From an uncultured Bacteroidales bacterium (GTDB lineage Bacteria; Bacteroidota; Bacteroidia; Bacteroidales; Bacteroidaceae), in contig CALKIW010000008.1 of assembly GCA_937995875.1 (NCBI GenBank), positions 36,850 to 100,849 on the forward strand: DNA of 64,000 nt. The letters are read 5' to 3'. Shown piece by piece: positions 63,566 through 64,000 of this stretch. Each line of letters opens with the position of its first letter. The first letter of the stretch is position 1. The notes beneath the pieces were generated by a model, which did not search any database, was not told the DNA's origin, and worked only from the letters and a program-made list of their open reading frames with translations. Made by a program: the position numbers and the translations under genes.

Positions 63566-63605
63566 CCCTCCTCATTCTTCATTTCTCCCTCCTCATTCTT
63601 CATTT
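63566..63605 (+). repeat. Short direct repeat CCCTCCTCATTCTTCATTT, two copies
   Basis: The 19-bp sequence occurs at 63566-63584 and 63587-63605 (21-bp period) in the gap after the small membrane gene, just before repeat copy E. Confidence 0.7.
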
Positions 63606-63955
63606 TATAAAATATAATTACCATTTTTTGACCGTTATTTTCGAGTCATCCAGCGAAAAAAGGGCTATGTTTTTTCGTCAAAACCGCACCGCACATTCCC
63701 AAAAATCGTAAGGGTGCTGCGGTTAGGGCCTTCTCGTCGCACGGTTAGGCCTCATCGGTTGTGCGGATAAAGCCCAATCGCACTACGGTTACGCCTTTCT
63801 CGTCATGCCGTTTGATACTCAACCGCAGGCAATAAAATAGGAGACCAAAGACTGTTTCTATAAAATCTCTGACTATCAGTCATTTACAAACCATCCCAAT
63901 TTTCTCGTATTTCGAACGAAGGCAAACTTATTTTTAAATAAGCAAAAATCAGAGG
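63605..63955 (+). repeat. Dispersed intergenic element, copy E (22-bp array 63714-63823)
   Basis: Plus-strand copy in the terminal gap, near the right edge. The left module has TATAAAATATAATTACCATT and GCGAAAAAAGGGCTATGTTT. Five exact 22-bp units start at 63714, 63736, 63758, 63780 and 63802, e.g. GTCGCACGGTTAGGCCTCAT, with the last unit GTCATGCCGTTTGATACTCA. Right module CTCGTATTTCGAAC (63904) and AAATAAGCAAAAATC. The remaining ~45 bases to the edge show no gene. Confidence 0.8.
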
Positions 63956-64000
63956 ACCTATTGTTCAAATATTTGACCTTTTCTAATTCCTCAAGACCTG

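Noticed and set aside
63714..63823. A CRISPR array, because of regularly spaced repeats
   Set aside because: The units are contiguous, degenerate and 22 bp with no unique spacers between identical repeats, and no cas genes are present.

Overview
The window looks like a chromosome segment of a Bacteroidota, most likely Prevotella-like (order Bacteroidales). The reasons are: -7 promoter boxes of the form TAnnTTTG in front of many genes, no Shine-Dalgarno sequences in front of starts, several lipoproteins, a T9SS-plug (DUF5103) protein, a split glycine decarboxylase (gcvPA/gcvPB), an aspartokinase-HSD/phosphoglycerate-mutase-like/threonine synthase cluster, and the nadB-nadA-nadC and rpsF-rpsR-rplI orders. 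There is no rRNA, IS element, prophage or CRISPR array. The only RNA genes seen with confidence are two identical tRNA-Arg(ACG) genes.

Layout. 1-3.2 kb: glycine cleavage operon gcvT-gcvH-gcvPA-gcvPB (minus; gcvPB runs off the left edge). 3.4-8.5 kb: threonine operon thrA-apgM-like-thrC (minus). 9.1-12.3 kb: a small lipoprotein, a 66-bp tandem repeat carrying promoter-like boxes, then lepA and a Crp/Fnr regulator. 12.5-15.8 kb: nucleotide-sugar operon rfbB-GMP-manA. 16-25 kb: uxaB, pyk, a small repeat protein, DUF5103, pgk, radA-queC. 25.2-28.8 kb: orphan substrate-binding lipoprotein, TPR protein, yccF. 29.3-35.7 kb: gph, PBP1A, pyrB-pyrI, glyA. 36-46.4 kb: two secreted proteins, then a six-gene minus-strand locus that encodes a vWA-like lipoprotein, a membrane protein, a tubulin-like protein, a very large actin/Hsp70-fold ATPase, a coiled-coil protein and a zinc-ribbon membrane protein. 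46.6-52.8 kb: NAD synthesis (nadB-nadA-nadC) and putrescine synthesis (aguA, aguB). 53-58.4 kb: lipoprotein, pepD, small membrane protein, ompH, two tRNA-Arg, HU, a 29-residue COX24-like protein and rng. 58.5-63.5 kb: a GH13-AlaX fusion, fabD, rplI/rpsR/rpsF and a small membrane protein.

Three things stand out. (1) The 38-46 kb locus joins an actin-fold and a tubulin-fold NTPase with an envelope vWA protein, and I cannot assign it to a characterised system. (2) Five long intergenic regions (near 8.9, 29.1, 37.6, 50.4 and 63.8 kb) hold copies of one element: an array of degenerate units with an almost exact 22-bp period, ending in a distinct conserved unit and flanked by shared modules. (3) A predicted cytoplasmic GH13 alpha-amylase is fused in frame, at what looks like a former start codon, to a complete AlaX-type tRNA-editing domain.

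No database search or structure prediction was available. Names rest on motifs and gene order read from the sequence. Promoter and terminator calls are pattern matches.
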